Source: Opitutaceae bacterium (GTDB lineage Bacteria; Verrucomicrobiota; Verrucomicrobiia; Opitutales; Opitutaceae). From it: a stretch of DNA of 64,000 bases. Location: NCBI GenBank assembly GCA_003151515.1, contig PLXS01000041.1, forward strand, positions 62,001 to 126,000, in the 5' to 3' direction. The notes under the pieces were generated by a model. The model was not told the origin of the DNA. It was given only the letters and a program-made list of their open reading frames with translations, and did not search any database. Shown here one piece after another: positions 17,024 through 26,537 of this stretch. The position numbers and the translations under genes are program-made. How positions within the stretch are numbered: position 1 is the stretch's first letter; each line of letters begins with the position of its first letter.

Positions 17024-18150
17024 GCCGCTTCCTCATCTCGTGCGGCGGGACCGGGGGGCACGTTTCACCCGGGATCTCGGTCGCCGAGGGCCTCACCGCG
17101 AGGGGCCACGACGCCGTGCTGCTGATCAGCATGAAGAAGGTCGATTCGCGCCTCGTCGAGAAGTACCCCAACCTGAAGTTCGAGAGGATGCCCGGTTCGG
17201 GCTTCTCGTGGCGGCCGGCGGGGATGGCCCGTTTCGCAGCCTCTCAGGTCTCAGCCCTGAGGTGGTGCGTGCGAATCGTCAGGAGGGTGCGCCCGGACGT
17301 CGTCATCGGCTTCGGAGGCTTCACGTCGGCGCCGGCCGCCGTCGCGGGGCGCATGCTCGGCATTCCGGTCGCCCTGCACGAGGCCAACCGCGTCCCGGGC
17401 CGCGCGGTGCGCCTCTTCGGGAGGTTCGCGCAGCGCGTCTACCTGCCGCTCGGGGTGCGGCTGCCGGGCGTCCGTGTGGCCGCGATGCGCCACGCGGGCC
17501 TGCCGGTGCGAAGCGAGATCGCGAAGCTGCCGTCGGCCGCGGCGCGGCAGGCCCTGGGGCTCGACCCCAAGCAGAGGGTCCTCGTGATCCTCGGGGGGAG
17601 CCAGGGCGCCTCGGCCCTCAACGCGTGGGCGCGCTCCCGACTCGAGTACCTGGCGTCGGAGGGGATCCAGCTTGTTTGCGTGACGGGCCTGGGCAAGGGG
17701 GAGCCTGAGACCGTGGCGCTGCGCTCGAAGTCGGGCGAGCCGGTCAGGGCGATCTTCATGCCGTTCTGCGACAGGGTGGCGGAGCTGCTCTCGGCGGCCG
17801 ACCTGGCCGTCTCGCGGGCGGGCGCCGGGACCCTGGCGGAGCTGATCCGGTGCGAGGTGCCGGCGATCCTGATCCCGTATCCCCACGCGGCCTCCGACCA
17901 CCAGCGCGCGAACGCCGCGTTCTTCGAGCGGCAGGGCGGGGGCCTGGTCGTCGAGGAGAATGCGATGGGAGGCCTTCAGGCCGAGGTGATGGACACGATC
18001 TTCAACGACTGGCTCCTTCGCCAGTTCCGCGGGAACCTCAAGCGCATGGACCGGGCAAACTCGCTCGACCTCATGCTCGAAGACCTGGAGCAGCTCGCTC
18101 GCACGGCGGCCGAGGCGCGCGCCGGCGCACGCAGAAGGACAGCCGCATGA
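17020..18150 (+). CDS. murG: UDP-GlcNAc:lipid I GlcNAc transferase MurG
   Basis: A 376-residue GT28 glycosyltransferase forming lipid II on the inner face of the membrane. Diagnostic motifs are SCGGTGGHVSPGISVAEGL at the N-terminus, HEANRVPGRA, GGSQGASALN and SRAGAGTLAELIRCEVPAILIPYPHAA (split here as two adjoining pieces: SRAGAGTLAEL and PAILIPYPHAA). Its ATG overlaps the ftsW stop, and its TGA overlaps the murC-murB start. Confidence 0.95.
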   Translation: MSRFLISCGGTGGHVSPGISVAEGLTARGHDAVLLISMKKVDSRLVEKYPNLKFERMPGSGFSWRPAGMARFAASQVSALRWCVRIVRRVRPDVVIGFGGFTSAPAAVAGRMLGIPVALHEANRVPGRAVRLFGRFAQRVYLPLGVRLPGVRVAAMRHAGLPVRSEIAKLPSAAARQALGLDPKQRVLVILGGSQGASALNAWARSRLEYLASEGIQLVCVTGLGKGEPETVALRSKSGEPVRAIFMPFCDRVAELLSAADLAVSRAGAGTLAELIRCEVPAILIPYPHAASDHQRANAAFFERQGGGLVVEENAMGGLQAEVMDTIFNDWLLRQFRGNLKRMDRANSLDLMLEDLEQLARTAAEARAGARRRTAA

Positions 18151-20459
18151 GGCCCCAGCCGCTACCCCAGCTCTTCGGGAGGGCCGTGCGCCGCATCCAC
18201 TGCCTGGGCGCGGGCGGCATGGGCGTCGCGCCGCTCGCCGTGTACCTCGCGCGCTGCGGCTGGGAGGTCTCAGGCGAGGACGACGCCATGAGCGCGGAGG
18301 TCGCCCCGCTGCTGGCCGAGGCCGGAGTGGCGGTTCGCGCCCTCCCCGGGGAGTGCGACCTCGTGGTGCGCTCCTCGGCGATACCCGACTCGCACCCTTC
18401 GCTCGCGGCGGCGTCCGCCCGGGGCCTGGAGATCGTCAGGCGCGGGGAGCTCCTCGCCGAGGCCCTGCGCGACAAGAAGCTTGTCGCCGTCTGCGGCTCG
18501 CACGGCAAGACGACGACCACGGCCATGCTCGTGACGGCGCTTCGCGCGGCGGGCTTCCCGTCGGGCTACGTCTCGGGCGGGGTCTTCAACGACGACACCC
18601 CGATAGCGGCCGTGGGCTCCAACGAGTGGGTCGTCGCGGAGGTCGACGAGAGCGACGGCACGATGGACAGGTTTTGCCCCGAGATAACGGTGCTCGTGAA
18701 CCTCGACTGGGACCACCCGGACCGCTACGGGAGCCTCGCGCAGCTCGAGGCCGCGTTCGACGCGCTCTGCTCGAGGACCCGCGCGGCTGTGCTCGTGGCG
18801 GACTCCTGCGCGCACTCGCTGCGCCTCGCACCGACGGCGGCGACCTTTGGCAGGAGCGGAAGCTTCACGGGCAGCATCGCGGGCGAGGGCGACGGGCGCA
18901 TGACGCTCTACCTCGGGGGCCGCTTCGGCCGGATGGAGGCCGTCGTCAGGGCGGCCGGCGATTTCAACGCGTCAAACGCGACGGCGGCCCTGGCGGCCAT
19001 GAAGCTCATGGGGCTTGAGCCGACGCGCGACCTCCTCGCCGCGTACCCGGGCGTGCGCAGGCGCCAGGCCATCCTCATGAGCGAGGGCGGGCTCACCGTC
19101 ATGGAGGACTACGCCCACCACCCGGCGGAGATCCGAGCCCTCCTCTCGAGCCTTCGCTCGCGGGTTGCCCCGGGGGGCAGGCTGATCGCCGTCTTCCAGC
19201 CGCACCGATACAGCCGCACGGCCAAGTTCAAGGCCGAGTTCGCGGCGTCGCTCGCGCTTGCCGACAGCGTCCACCTCCTTGACGTCTACCCGGCGGGGGA
19301 GTCCCCGGTCTCGGGCGGGACGACAGCCGACGTCTACGCGGAGATGAAGAGGGGGGCGCCGCTGCTCCACGTGAGCTACCTGCCCGGCAACGCGCCCGGG
19401 TTCCAGGCGGCCCTCCTCAGGGACGCCGGGAACGGCGACCTCGTGGCCTTCGTGGGCGCAGGCGACATAAACCAGGCGGCGCGGAGCTGGGTCGCGGCTG
19501 CGAGGGCCGGGATCGAGCGATCGCAGCGCTGGGAGCGCTTCTGCGCGCTCGTGCGCCCGCGCCTGTGCGCCGCCACGGTGCTGGCCCGCGACGAGCCCCT
19601 CGCGCCCAAGACGACGATCAGGATCGGCGGCCCGGCGAGACTCTATGCCGAGCCGGCCTCGCAGGCCGACCTTCAAGCTCTGCTGGTGGAGGCGAAAAGG
19701 GAGGCCCTTCCCGTGTTCGTGCTCGGCAGGGGCTCCAACCTGATCGTCCCGGACGAGGGCGTGGAGGGCCTCGTCATCTGCCTCTCCCACAAGTCGTGGT
19801 CCTCGTTCGAGAGGCTCCCCGACGGGAGGGTCAGGGTGGGGGCCGGCCTGCGCCTCAAGAACTTCTGCGGGCTCGCGGCCGCGGCCGCGATCTCGGGTTT
19901 CGAGTTCCTCGAGGGGATCCCCGGCAGCGTGGGGGGCGCCCTGAGGATGAACGCGGGGGCCATGGGGGGCTGGATCTTCGACGTCGTCGACGAGGTGACC
20001 CTCATGTCCCTGGACGGCGTCGCGAGCACGATGCAGCGCTCGGCGATGAAGGTGGACTACCGCTTCTGCGGCGAGCTTCGCGACGCGATCGCGCTTAGCG
20101 CCGTTGTCAGGCCCATGGCGGGCGCCGACGTGGACGCGATCTCGAGGCAGATAGACGTCTACCGGCGCAAGCGCCACGAATCGCAGCCGCGCGAGCCGAG
20201 CGCGGGATGCATCTTCAAGAACCCCCCGGGGTCCTCGGCGGGGCGCCTCATCGAGGAGTGCGGCCTGAAGGGGGCGAGCGTCGGCGGCGCGGAGGTCTCC
20301 CGCGTCCACGCCAACTTTGTGGTGAACCGGGGCGAGGCCACGAGCGCAGACGTGCTCGAGCTCGTGCGCCGCGTGAGGTCGGCGGTGCGCAAGGCCAAGG
20401 GAGTGGACCTGGAGCCCGAGGTGCTCCTCTACGGCCGGGACTGGAAGGACGTCCTATGA
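18147..20459 (+). CDS. murC/murB: MurC-MurB fusion protein
   Basis: One 770-residue chain carries two pathway enzymes. Residues 1-455 are UDP-MurNAc:L-alanine ligase (P-loop GSHGKTTTT at 117-125, DESDGT, DYAHHPAEI). Residues 460-770 are the flavoprotein UDP-enolpyruvyl-GlcNAc reductase (IRIGGPA, GRGSNLIVPDEG, GIPGSVGGALRMNAGAMG, SAGCIFKNP, LEPEVLLYG). In MurB the proton-donating Ser is replaced here by Cys688, as in many type II enzymes. The two reactions are consecutive: MurB makes UDP-MurNAc and MurC adds L-Ala, so fusion may help channel substrate. Both junctions with neighbours are ATGA overlaps. Confidence 0.95.
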   Translation: MRPQPLPQLFGRAVRRIHCLGAGGMGVAPLAVYLARCGWEVSGEDDAMSAEVAPLLAEAGVAVRALPGECDLVVRSSAIPDSHPSLAAASARGLEIVRRGELLAEALRDKKLVAVCGSHGKTTTTAMLVTALRAAGFPSGYVSGGVFNDDTPIAAVGSNEWVVAEVDESDGTMDRFCPEITVLVNLDWDHPDRYGSLAQLEAAFDALCSRTRAAVLVADSCAHSLRLAPTAATFGRSGSFTGSIAGEGDGRMTLYLGGRFGRMEAVVRAAGDFNASNATAALAAMKLMGLEPTRDLLAAYPGVRRRQAILMSEGGLTVMEDYAHHPAEIRALLSSLRSRVAPGGRLIAVFQPHRYSRTAKFKAEFAASLALADSVHLLDVYPAGESPVSGGTTADVYAEMKRGAPLLHVSYLPGNAPGFQAALLRDAGNGDLVAFVGAGDINQAARSWVAAARAGIERSQRWERFCALVRPRLCAATVLARDEPLAPKTTIRIGGPARLYAEPASQADLQALLVEAKREALPVFVLGRGSNLIVPDEGVEGLVICLSHKSWSSFERLPDGRVRVGAGLRLKNFCGLAAAAAISGFEFLEGIPGSVGGALRMNAGAMGGWIFDVVDEVTLMSLDGVASTMQRSAMKVDYRFCGELRDAIALSAVVRPMAGADVDAISRQIDVYRRKRHESQPREPSAGCIFKNPPGSSAGRLIEECGLKGASVGGAEVSRVHANFVVNRGEATSADVLELVRRVRSAVRKAKGVDLEPEVLLYGRDWKDVL

Positions 20460-21391
20460 GTTTGCCGGTCATAGCGGTTTTCGCGGGAGGGACCTCGGCG
20501 GAGAGGGAGGTCTCGACGGGCTCCGGCGCGGCCTGCTCCGCCGCCCTGGCGCGCTCCTTCACGACACGCCTGTTCGACGTGACAGCGGAGGCGCTGCCCG
20601 ACGGATTCGATCCGCGACGCCACGCGGTGTTCTCGACCTTGCACGGGACGTTCGGGGAGGACGGCGGGATGCAGCGGCTGCTCGACGCCGCCGGTGGCGC
20701 CTATGCGGGCTGCGACGCGGAGTCGAGCCGGCTGACGATGGACAAGGACCTGACGAAGCGCACGGTGTCGGCCGCCGGCGTGCTCACGATCGAGGGCGTC
20801 ACCTTCGACGCGGGGGACAAGCCCAGCGCGGCGGAGCTCCAGGTAGCGGTCGGCGCCAGCGCCGTCGTCAAGCCCAACAGCGAGGGAAGCAGCGTCGGGC
20901 TCAAGCTGGCCGATGGCCCCGGGGAGCTCGAGGCCGCGCTCCGGGGGATCGAGCGCGGGCGCTGGATCGTCGAGCGCAGGATCGTCGGGCGCGAGCTTTC
21001 GGTCGGAATCCTGAGGGGCTCGGCCATGGGGATCGTCGAGGTCAGGCCCAAGTCGGGCGTCTACGACTACCAGAGCAAGTACACGAAGGGCCTGACCGAG
21101 TACCTGGCGCCGGCGCCGATCGGCGAGGCGCTGACGAGCGCGGTGACGGTTGCCGCGGAGACCGCGTTCGGCGCGTGCGGGTGCCGCGACTACGCGCGCG
21201 TCGACTTCATACTGTCACGCGACGGCGAGCCGTTTTTTCTCGAAATCAACACGCTTCCTGGCATGAAGGAGACGAGCCTGCTGCCTATGAGCGCTCGCTG
21301 CGCGGGGTTGGATTTCGCGGCCTTGGTAAGGGAGATGGTTTCACCCGCGGTCGAGCGTTTCCGCTCTGGCCTCGCCTCACGCCGTCCTTGA
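20456..21391 (+). CDS. ddl: D-alanine:D-alanine ligase
   Basis: A 311-residue ATP-grasp enzyme that joins two D-Ala for use by MurF. Visible motifs are FAGGTSAEREVS, STLHGTFGEDGGMQ, VVKPNSEGSSVGL and the metal-binding FFLEINTLPGMKETSLLP. It starts in the murC-murB stop codon (ATGA) and its own stop overlaps the TTG start proposed for ftsQ. Confidence 0.94.
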   Translation: MSLPVIAVFAGGTSAEREVSTGSGAACSAALARSFTTRLFDVTAEALPDGFDPRRHAVFSTLHGTFGEDGGMQRLLDAAGGAYAGCDAESSRLTMDKDLTKRTVSAAGVLTIEGVTFDAGDKPSAAELQVAVGASAVVKPNSEGSSVGLKLADGPGELEAALRGIERGRWIVERRIVGRELSVGILRGSAMGIVEVRPKSGVYDYQSKYTKGLTEYLAPAPIGEALTSAVTVAAETAFGACGCRDYARVDFILSRDGEPFFLEINTLPGMKETSLLPMSARCAGLDFAALVREMVSPAVERFRSGLASRRP

Positions 21392-22392
21392 GCAAAGACT
21401 CCATAGTTCTGCCCGAAACCCGCACCTGGAGGGAGATCCCCCAGCAGGTGAGGCCCCGCGCCATGTCGCCCGAGGGGCGCAGGCGCCTCGTGATGGGCAT
21501 CGTGCGGGCGACGGTGGGCTCCCTGGTCGTCGGGGCCGTCGCCTGGGGCGCCTGGGAGGTCTCGGCGGTCCTGCGCGACCCGCTGGCCATGCCCGAGGCC
21601 GCGAAGTCTGACCGGATCCGAAGCCTTGTCCTGGTGACGGACGGCGTCCTGGACAAGGAATGGCTGGCGCGCACGCTGGCAATCCCCCCGAACGCGACGC
21701 TCATGGGCACCGACCTGATGCAGCTGCGCGCCAGGGTGCTATCCGACACCCAGGTCATCTCCGCCTCCGTCTCCCGCAATTTCCCCGACACCCTGACGGT
21801 GCGCCTCTCGGAGCGCTCGCCGGTGGCCAGGCTGATGGCCCAGACGGGGGGGGACCAGCCGGTCATGCTGCTTGTCGCCAGGGACGGCGTCGCTTTCGCG
21901 GGCACGGGCTTCGACGCGGGCATGGTGGCGTCGCTGCCCTGGTTGGACGGCGTCAAGCTGACGAGGAGGGGCGAGCGAATCGAGGCGATCGCGGGCATGG
22001 CGGCCGTGGCCGACCTCCTGGCGTCCGCGAAGCTCGAGGCCGAGAACCTCTACAGGACTTGGCAGGTGGTGTCCGTCGGCAGGCTCGCCTCGGACAGCCA
22101 GATCGAGGTCCGCACGCGCGACGGGATGCGGGTCGTCTTCGGCACGGCCGAGGACTACCTCAGGCAGATCGCCAGGCTCGACCTGCTCATGGACGAGTCA
22201 ACCGACCCGACCCGGCCGCTCCGGGTAGTCGACCTCTCGCTCGGGGCGCAGGTGCCCGTGGCTTACGGGACGGCGGCCCCGACGATCGGCGAGCGGCCGT
22301 CGGCGCCGCCGGCCAGGACCGCGGCCCAGGGGGCCCTCATCATCCTGCCCGCCTTCTCAAACCTCCAAACCGACGCTCACCGTGGGATCTAG
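21388..22392 (+). CDS. ftsQ: FtsQ-like division protein
   Basis: From a TTG that overlaps the ddl stop (TTGA), this encodes 334 residues: a short cytoplasmic tail, one membrane helix (about 34-56), a POTRA-like region with MGTDLMQLRARVLSDTQV and SVSRNFPDTLTVRLSERSP, and a periplasmic beta domain with a Pro/Ala-rich tail. FtsQ links early and late divisome proteins. Position before ftsA and the POTRA/FtsQ signature support the call. An ATG at 21463 is an alternative start. The 3' end overlaps ftsA by 11 nt. Confidence 0.85.
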   Translation: MSKDSIVLPETRTWREIPQQVRPRAMSPEGRRRLVMGIVRATVGSLVVGAVAWGAWEVSAVLRDPLAMPEAAKSDRIRSLVLVTDGVLDKEWLARTLAIPPNATLMGTDLMQLRARVLSDTQVISASVSRNFPDTLTVRLSERSPVARLMAQTGGDQPVMLLVARDGVAFAGTGFDAGMVASLPWLDGVKLTRRGERIEAIAGMAAVADLLASAKLEAENLYRTWQVVSVGRLASDSQIEVRTRDGMRVVFGTAEDYLRQIARLDLLMDESTDPTRPLRVVDLSLGAQVPVAYGTAAPTIGERPSAPPARTAAQGALIILPAFSNLQTDAHRGI

Positions 22393-23596
22393 GAACACGT
22401 TCATAGGCGCAGTCGAGATCGGCACCTCCAAGGTGACGGCGCTCGTCGGCGAGTACACCGGCCGCGAGATCGTCATCATCGGCTGCGGCGAGTGCTCGTC
22501 GCGAGGCGTCATCAAGGGCTCCGTCGTGGACTACCGGGCGGCGACCGAGTGCACGCACAATGCGCTCGAGCTTGCCGAGCGCGACGCAAACGAGCGCATC
22601 GACTACGTCTTTTTGGCGCAGACGGGCGGGCACCTCGAGGGTTTCTACAACGAGGCCTCCGTCAACGTTAAGGCGGCCGACAACATGATCGAGAAGGACG
22701 ACATCCGCACGGTCTGCGACCTGGCCAAGGCGAAGGACCTGCCGCTCGGGCGGATGGTCGTGCACAACATCCGGCGCCCGTTCCGGGTCGACGGGCGCCT
22801 CGTCCCGACCTCGCCCGAGAACCTGGTCGGCCAGAGGCTCGAGGTCGGCTACTGGACCGTCCACGGCCAGGAGCAGCGGCTCGCCGACAACATCCACGTT
22901 ATCCGCGGATTCAACCTGGAGGTGCGCGAGCTCGTCCTGTCGAGCCTGGCCTCGGGCCACATGGTGACCTCGCTCGAGGAGCGCCAGAACGGCGTCCTGG
23001 CGATCGACATCGGCGCCGGCACGACCGACTTCGTCCTTTACCGAAATGGCGCCCCGCACACGACGGGCGTCGTCGCCGTCGGCGGCGGCCATTTCACGAA
23101 CGACCTGAGCATCGGGCTGCGCCTGACGGAGACGCAGGCCGAGAAGCTCAAGCTCAGGTTCGGGCGGGCCCTCGTGCAGGCCCGCGACAAGGCCGAGAAG
23201 GTGTGGCTCGACGGCAACTACGCGATAGGCGACCGGCAGTTCGCCCGCCACGCTATAGAGAGCGTCACCGCCGCCAGGGCCTGGGAGCTGCTCGAGGTCG
23301 TGCGCAAGAAGCTCGGCCACGCGTTCGAGGCCGACGCCTGCGCCGCGGGCGTGGTCCTCACGGGAGGCGCCGCGAAGCTCCCCGCGATCGCGGAGTGCGC
23401 GGCCAAGGTCTTCGCCACCCAGGCCCGCCTCGGCGAGGCGCCGTCCTGGGTGAACGAGAACCTGCGCGACCCGGGTTTCCACACGGCGCTGGGGATACTC
23501 TACTACGGCGTGAGCGCCCAGGGGGACCGCGCGGCCATGGGCCGGCGCAAGGGCGGCTTCCTGCAGAACATGTCCCGCCTCTTCGCCTCGACGTGA
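22382..23596 (+). CDS. ftsA: Divisome actin homologue FtsA
   Basis: A 404-residue actin-fold ATPase that tethers FtsZ to the membrane. It has FIGAVEIGTSKVTALVGEY (phosphate 1), the SHS2-type insertion, IDIGAGTTDFVLYR (phosphate 2) and VVLTGGAAKLPAI. The C-terminus MGRRKGGFLQNMSRLFAST is an amphipathic helix fit for membrane targeting. It starts with GTG inside ftsQ, and its stop overlaps the ftsZ GTG. Confidence 0.94.
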   Translation: MGSRNTFIGAVEIGTSKVTALVGEYTGREIVIIGCGECSSRGVIKGSVVDYRAATECTHNALELAERDANERIDYVFLAQTGGHLEGFYNEASVNVKAADNMIEKDDIRTVCDLAKAKDLPLGRMVVHNIRRPFRVDGRLVPTSPENLVGQRLEVGYWTVHGQEQRLADNIHVIRGFNLEVRELVLSSLASGHMVTSLEERQNGVLAIDIGAGTTDFVLYRNGAPHTTGVVAVGGGHFTNDLSIGLRLTETQAEKLKLRFGRALVQARDKAEKVWLDGNYAIGDRQFARHAIESVTAARAWELLEVVRKKLGHAFEADACAAGVVLTGGAAKLPAIAECAAKVFATQARLGEAPSWVNENLRDPGFHTALGILYYGVSAQGDRAAMGRRKGGFLQNMSRLFAST

Positions 23597-24843
23597 ACCC
23601 GAACGAACTTCCCCTCGAACACAAGGTGCTCTGCGACCGCAGCGTTGCCATCAAGCTCGTGGGCGTGGGCGGCGCGGGGTCCAACGCCGTCGACCGCCTG
23701 AAGATGGAGAGCCTGGAGCGCCTGCAGCTTGCGGTCATAAACACGGACAACCAAGCCCTCTCGAGCTCCCCCGTGCAGGACAAGGTGCTGATCGGCATGG
23801 GGACGACGCGCGGGCTCGGCGCCGGAGGCGACCCGGACCTGGGGCGGCAGGCCGCCGAGGACGACCGGCAGAAGATCGAGGCCGTGGTCAAGGACTGCGA
23901 CCTGGTTTTCATCCTTGCGGGGATGGGGGGCGGCACGGGGGGCGGCGCGTCCCCGATCGTGGCCGAGATTGCCGCCGAGCAGGGGGCGCTCGTCATCGCC
24001 TTCGTGACCCTTCCGTTCAGCTTCGAGGGGGGCCGGCGCCTGAAGCAGGCCGAGGAGGGCCTTTCCGCGCTCCGGCGCGCCTGCGACGCGGTGATCCCTC
24101 TGCCCAACGACATCCTCCTTCAGGAGGGCAGCGACAGCGAGTCCGTCCTCGACTCCTTCGCCCGGGCCGACGAGTGGATAGGCAGGGGCGTCAAGGCGAT
24201 CTGGTCGATGCTCTCCAAGACGGGCCTGATCAACGTGGACTTTGCGACCCTAAGGCAGGCCTTCCAGCAGCGGGGGGCGAAGACGCTCTTCGGCCTGGCG
24301 GAGGGGGCCGGCGATGACGCCGCCGCCGAGGCCATCGCTAACCTGAAGCTGTGCCCGCTGCTGCACACCCCGGAGTTCTCCCGCAAGGCGGACCGGCTGC
24401 TCGTTAACATCACGGGGGGGACGGACCTCACGCTTCCCAAGGTGAATGAGATCATGAGCGCCATCGCGGAGCAGTTCGGCCGCGACTCGCACATCATCAT
24501 GGGGGCCGTGATAGACGAGGGGATGCAGGGCCGCGTCGAGATCTCGGTCATCGGCGCGAGCGACATGGGCACCCGGGGCGCTGTCCAGCGAAGGCCCCTG
24601 CCCGCGAGGGCGAGGCCGGCCGCCGCCCGTCCCGACGAGCCCGCGCCCGCGAGGCCCGAGGCGCCCGCGGCCCAGGCCGCCGAGGCGGCGGCGGCGGCCG
24701 CCGCCAAGGCCACCCAGGAGGAGTTCGGGTTCGGCGAGTTGGAGAGCCGAGGCCAGTTCGAGCGCACGGACCGCAACCTGTTCGACGGCCATGACCTCGA
24801 CGTGCCCACCTACCTGCGCAAGGGCATCAAGATAGCGGTTTGA
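23593..24843 (+). CDS. ftsZ: Cell division GTPase FtsZ (variant tubulin signature)
   Basis: A 416-residue tubulin homologue forming the division ring. It has GVGGAGSNAVDRL, INTDNQAL, the signature loop MGGGTGGGASP, the T7-type loop NVDFATLRQAF and a C-terminal peptide HDLDVPTYLRKG that should bind FtsA. In most FtsZ proteins the signature is GGGTGTG; here the second Thr is Gly (residue 117), and T7 has ATLRQA where ADVR is common. Start is a GTG overlapping ftsA (GTGA). A linker rich in Ala and Pro spans roughly residues 335-375. It closes the dcw cluster. Confidence 0.95.
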   Translation: MNPNELPLEHKVLCDRSVAIKLVGVGGAGSNAVDRLKMESLERLQLAVINTDNQALSSSPVQDKVLIGMGTTRGLGAGGDPDLGRQAAEDDRQKIEAVVKDCDLVFILAGMGGGTGGGASPIVAEIAAEQGALVIAFVTLPFSFEGGRRLKQAEEGLSALRRACDAVIPLPNDILLQEGSDSESVLDSFARADEWIGRGVKAIWSMLSKTGLINVDFATLRQAFQQRGAKTLFGLAEGAGDDAAAEAIANLKLCPLLHTPEFSRKADRLLVNITGGTDLTLPKVNEIMSAIAEQFGRDSHIIMGAVIDEGMQGRVEISVIGASDMGTRGAVQRRPLPARARPAAARPDEPAPARPEAPAAQAAEAAAAAAAKATQEEFGFGELESRGQFERTDRNLFDGHDLDVPTYLRKGIKIAV

Positions 24844-24874
24844 TTGCCCAGCCGAATCGGATAGCGTCCGGGCG

Positions 24875-25912
24875 ATGTTTGTCGATGAATGCGTTATAAA
24901 GGCCTTGGCCGGAGACGGGGGGCGCGGGTGCGTCTCGTTCAGGCGCGAGAAATACGAGCCCTGGGGCGGCCCCAACGGCGGCGACGGGGGGCGGGGCGGC
25001 GACATCATCCTGGTCGGCGACGACGACACGAACAACCTGGTCGACTTCAAGTTCAAGCCCCACTGGAAGGCCGGGCGCGGCGAGCACGGCCTCGGCAAGG
25101 ACTGCAACGGCAAGGAGGGCGATGATGCGGTCCTGAGGCTGCCGCTGGGCACCGTGGTGACCGACCTGGGCACGGGCCGCGTGGTGGCCGAGGTCGTGGA
25201 GGACGGCCAGCGGATCATCCTGTGCAAGGGCGGCAACGGGGGGTGGGGCAACACGCACTTCAAGACGTCGACCAACAGGGCTCCGGACCGGGCCAACCCC
25301 GGCCAGGCCGGGGAGCGCGGGGAGTACCGCCTGGTCCTCAAGTCCATCGCGGACGTCGGGCTCGTGGGCTTTCCCAACGCCGGCAAGTCGTCCCTGACGA
25401 ACGCCATCACGCGGGCCCATCCGAAGACGGCCGCATACCCCTTCACGACGCTCCACCCCCAGATAGGCGTGATTGACTTCACCGAGGTGGTGCAGGGCGA
25501 CCGCCACCTGCTGATGGCCGACATCCCCGGGCTCATCGAGGGGGCGAGCAAGAACCGCGGACTCGGGCACCGCTTCCTGCGCCACGTGGAGCGCTGCGCC
25601 CTGCTGCTCATCATCGTCGACATGGCCGGCGTGGACGGCCGCAACCCCGCCGACGACTACCGGCACCTGCTCAACGAGCTCAAGCTCTATGACCCGGCGC
25701 TGCTCAAGAAGCCCAGGCTGGTCGCCGCCAACAAGATGGACCTGCCGCAGGCGGCGGGCAACCTGGCCAGGTTCAGGCGCCGCCACAAGGTCGATGCCGT
25801 CGAGATTTCGTGCCTGGCGGGCACGGGGCTTGACCGACTTAAGAAGGAATTGTTAAAGCGCGTGGGAATGTACCGCAGGAAGGAAAAGGATTCGCCAGCG
25901 GCCGTCGCGTAA
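24875..25912 (+). CDS. obgE: Ribosome-associated GTPase ObgE/CgtA
   Basis: A 345-residue Obg GTPase. The Gly-rich Obg fold is at residues 1-158 (MFVDECVIKALAGDGGRGC, GGPNGGDGGRGGD, GGNGGWGN). The G domain follows, with GFPNAGKSS, switch region FTTLHPQIG, DIPGLIEG and NKMD. It acts in 50S assembly and growth control. It lies 31 nt after ftsZ on the same strand. Confidence 0.95.
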   Translation: MFVDECVIKALAGDGGRGCVSFRREKYEPWGGPNGGDGGRGGDIILVGDDDTNNLVDFKFKPHWKAGRGEHGLGKDCNGKEGDDAVLRLPLGTVVTDLGTGRVVAEVVEDGQRIILCKGGNGGWGNTHFKTSTNRAPDRANPGQAGERGEYRLVLKSIADVGLVGFPNAGKSSLTNAITRAHPKTAAYPFTTLHPQIGVIDFTEVVQGDRHLLMADIPGLIEGASKNRGLGHRFLRHVERCALLLIIVDMAGVDGRNPADDYRHLLNELKLYDPALLKKPRLVAANKMDLPQAAGNLARFRRRHKVDAVEISCLAGTGLDRLKKELLKRVGMYRRKEKDSPAAVA

Positions 25913-25945
25913 GGCAATATTACCAGCGTGGCAACAGGCCAAGCC

Positions 25946-26521
25946 ATGTCCCCCGAGAACCGCTCGCTGCTCATGCGGGCTAACCGCCTGTTTGGCGCGG
26001 GCTTAGTTGAGCACAACCTGGTCAAGATCGAGGACCTGGAGAAGGCGAACGAGCGGCTGCTGGAGATCATCGCCTCGAACCAGCCCCGCCAGGCCACGGT
26101 CCTGGGCGTCCTGGCCTACGAGCTCAAGGTCATCCGCGAGGAGGACATCCTGCAGCACCTTGTTGAGACAGAGGGCCTGGGCCTGGTCGACCTGCGCGGC
26201 TACGAGCCGCCCGACGACACGAAGAAGGGCCTGGACATGGAGGCCTGCTGGGCGACCTGGTCCGTCCCGTTCGACCAGGAGGAGGACTTCACCTTCATCG
26301 CGACCGCCTACTACCTGAGCCCGGCGGTGCGCAGCTACTGGGAGAAGAAGTACGAGGGGCCGATCCTGTGGTTCGGCACCACGCTCGAGGCGATCGCGGA
26401 GCACCTCGACCGCCTGGCTGGCCCGGTAGGCTCAAAGGCTCCGTTCCCGGTCGCGGGCGCGGCCGCCGCGGCCCCCGCGCCGGCGGTGCCAGCCCAAGTC
26501 CTGGTGGCCAAGTCCGCATGA
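25946..26521 (+). CDS. Free-standing MshEN/GspE-N-like protein
   Basis: A 191-residue protein (GTG at 25928 would add 6 residues). Its first ~170 residues resemble the N-terminal domain of PilB/GspE/MshE ATPases: a helical bundle ([21 protein letters not shown]) followed by an alpha/beta part with a [20 protein letters not shown] core. A low-complexity Ala/Pro tail ends it, and there is no ATPase domain. Some MshEN domains bind c-di-GMP, but I cannot confirm the binding motif. It lies directly before a PilB-type gene and may regulate or bind that ATPase (inference). Confidence 0.6.
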   Translation: MSPENRSLLMRANRLFGAGLVEHNLVKIEDLEKANERLLEIIASNQPRQATVLGVLAYELKVIREEDILQHLVETEGLGLVDLRGYEPPDDTKKGLDMEACWATWSVPFDQEEDFTFIATAYYLSPAVRSYWEKKYEGPILWFGTTLEAIAEHLDRLAGPVGSKAPFPVAGAAAAAPAPAVPAQVLVAKSA

Positions 26522-26537
26522 CAACACCCGGCAAGCC

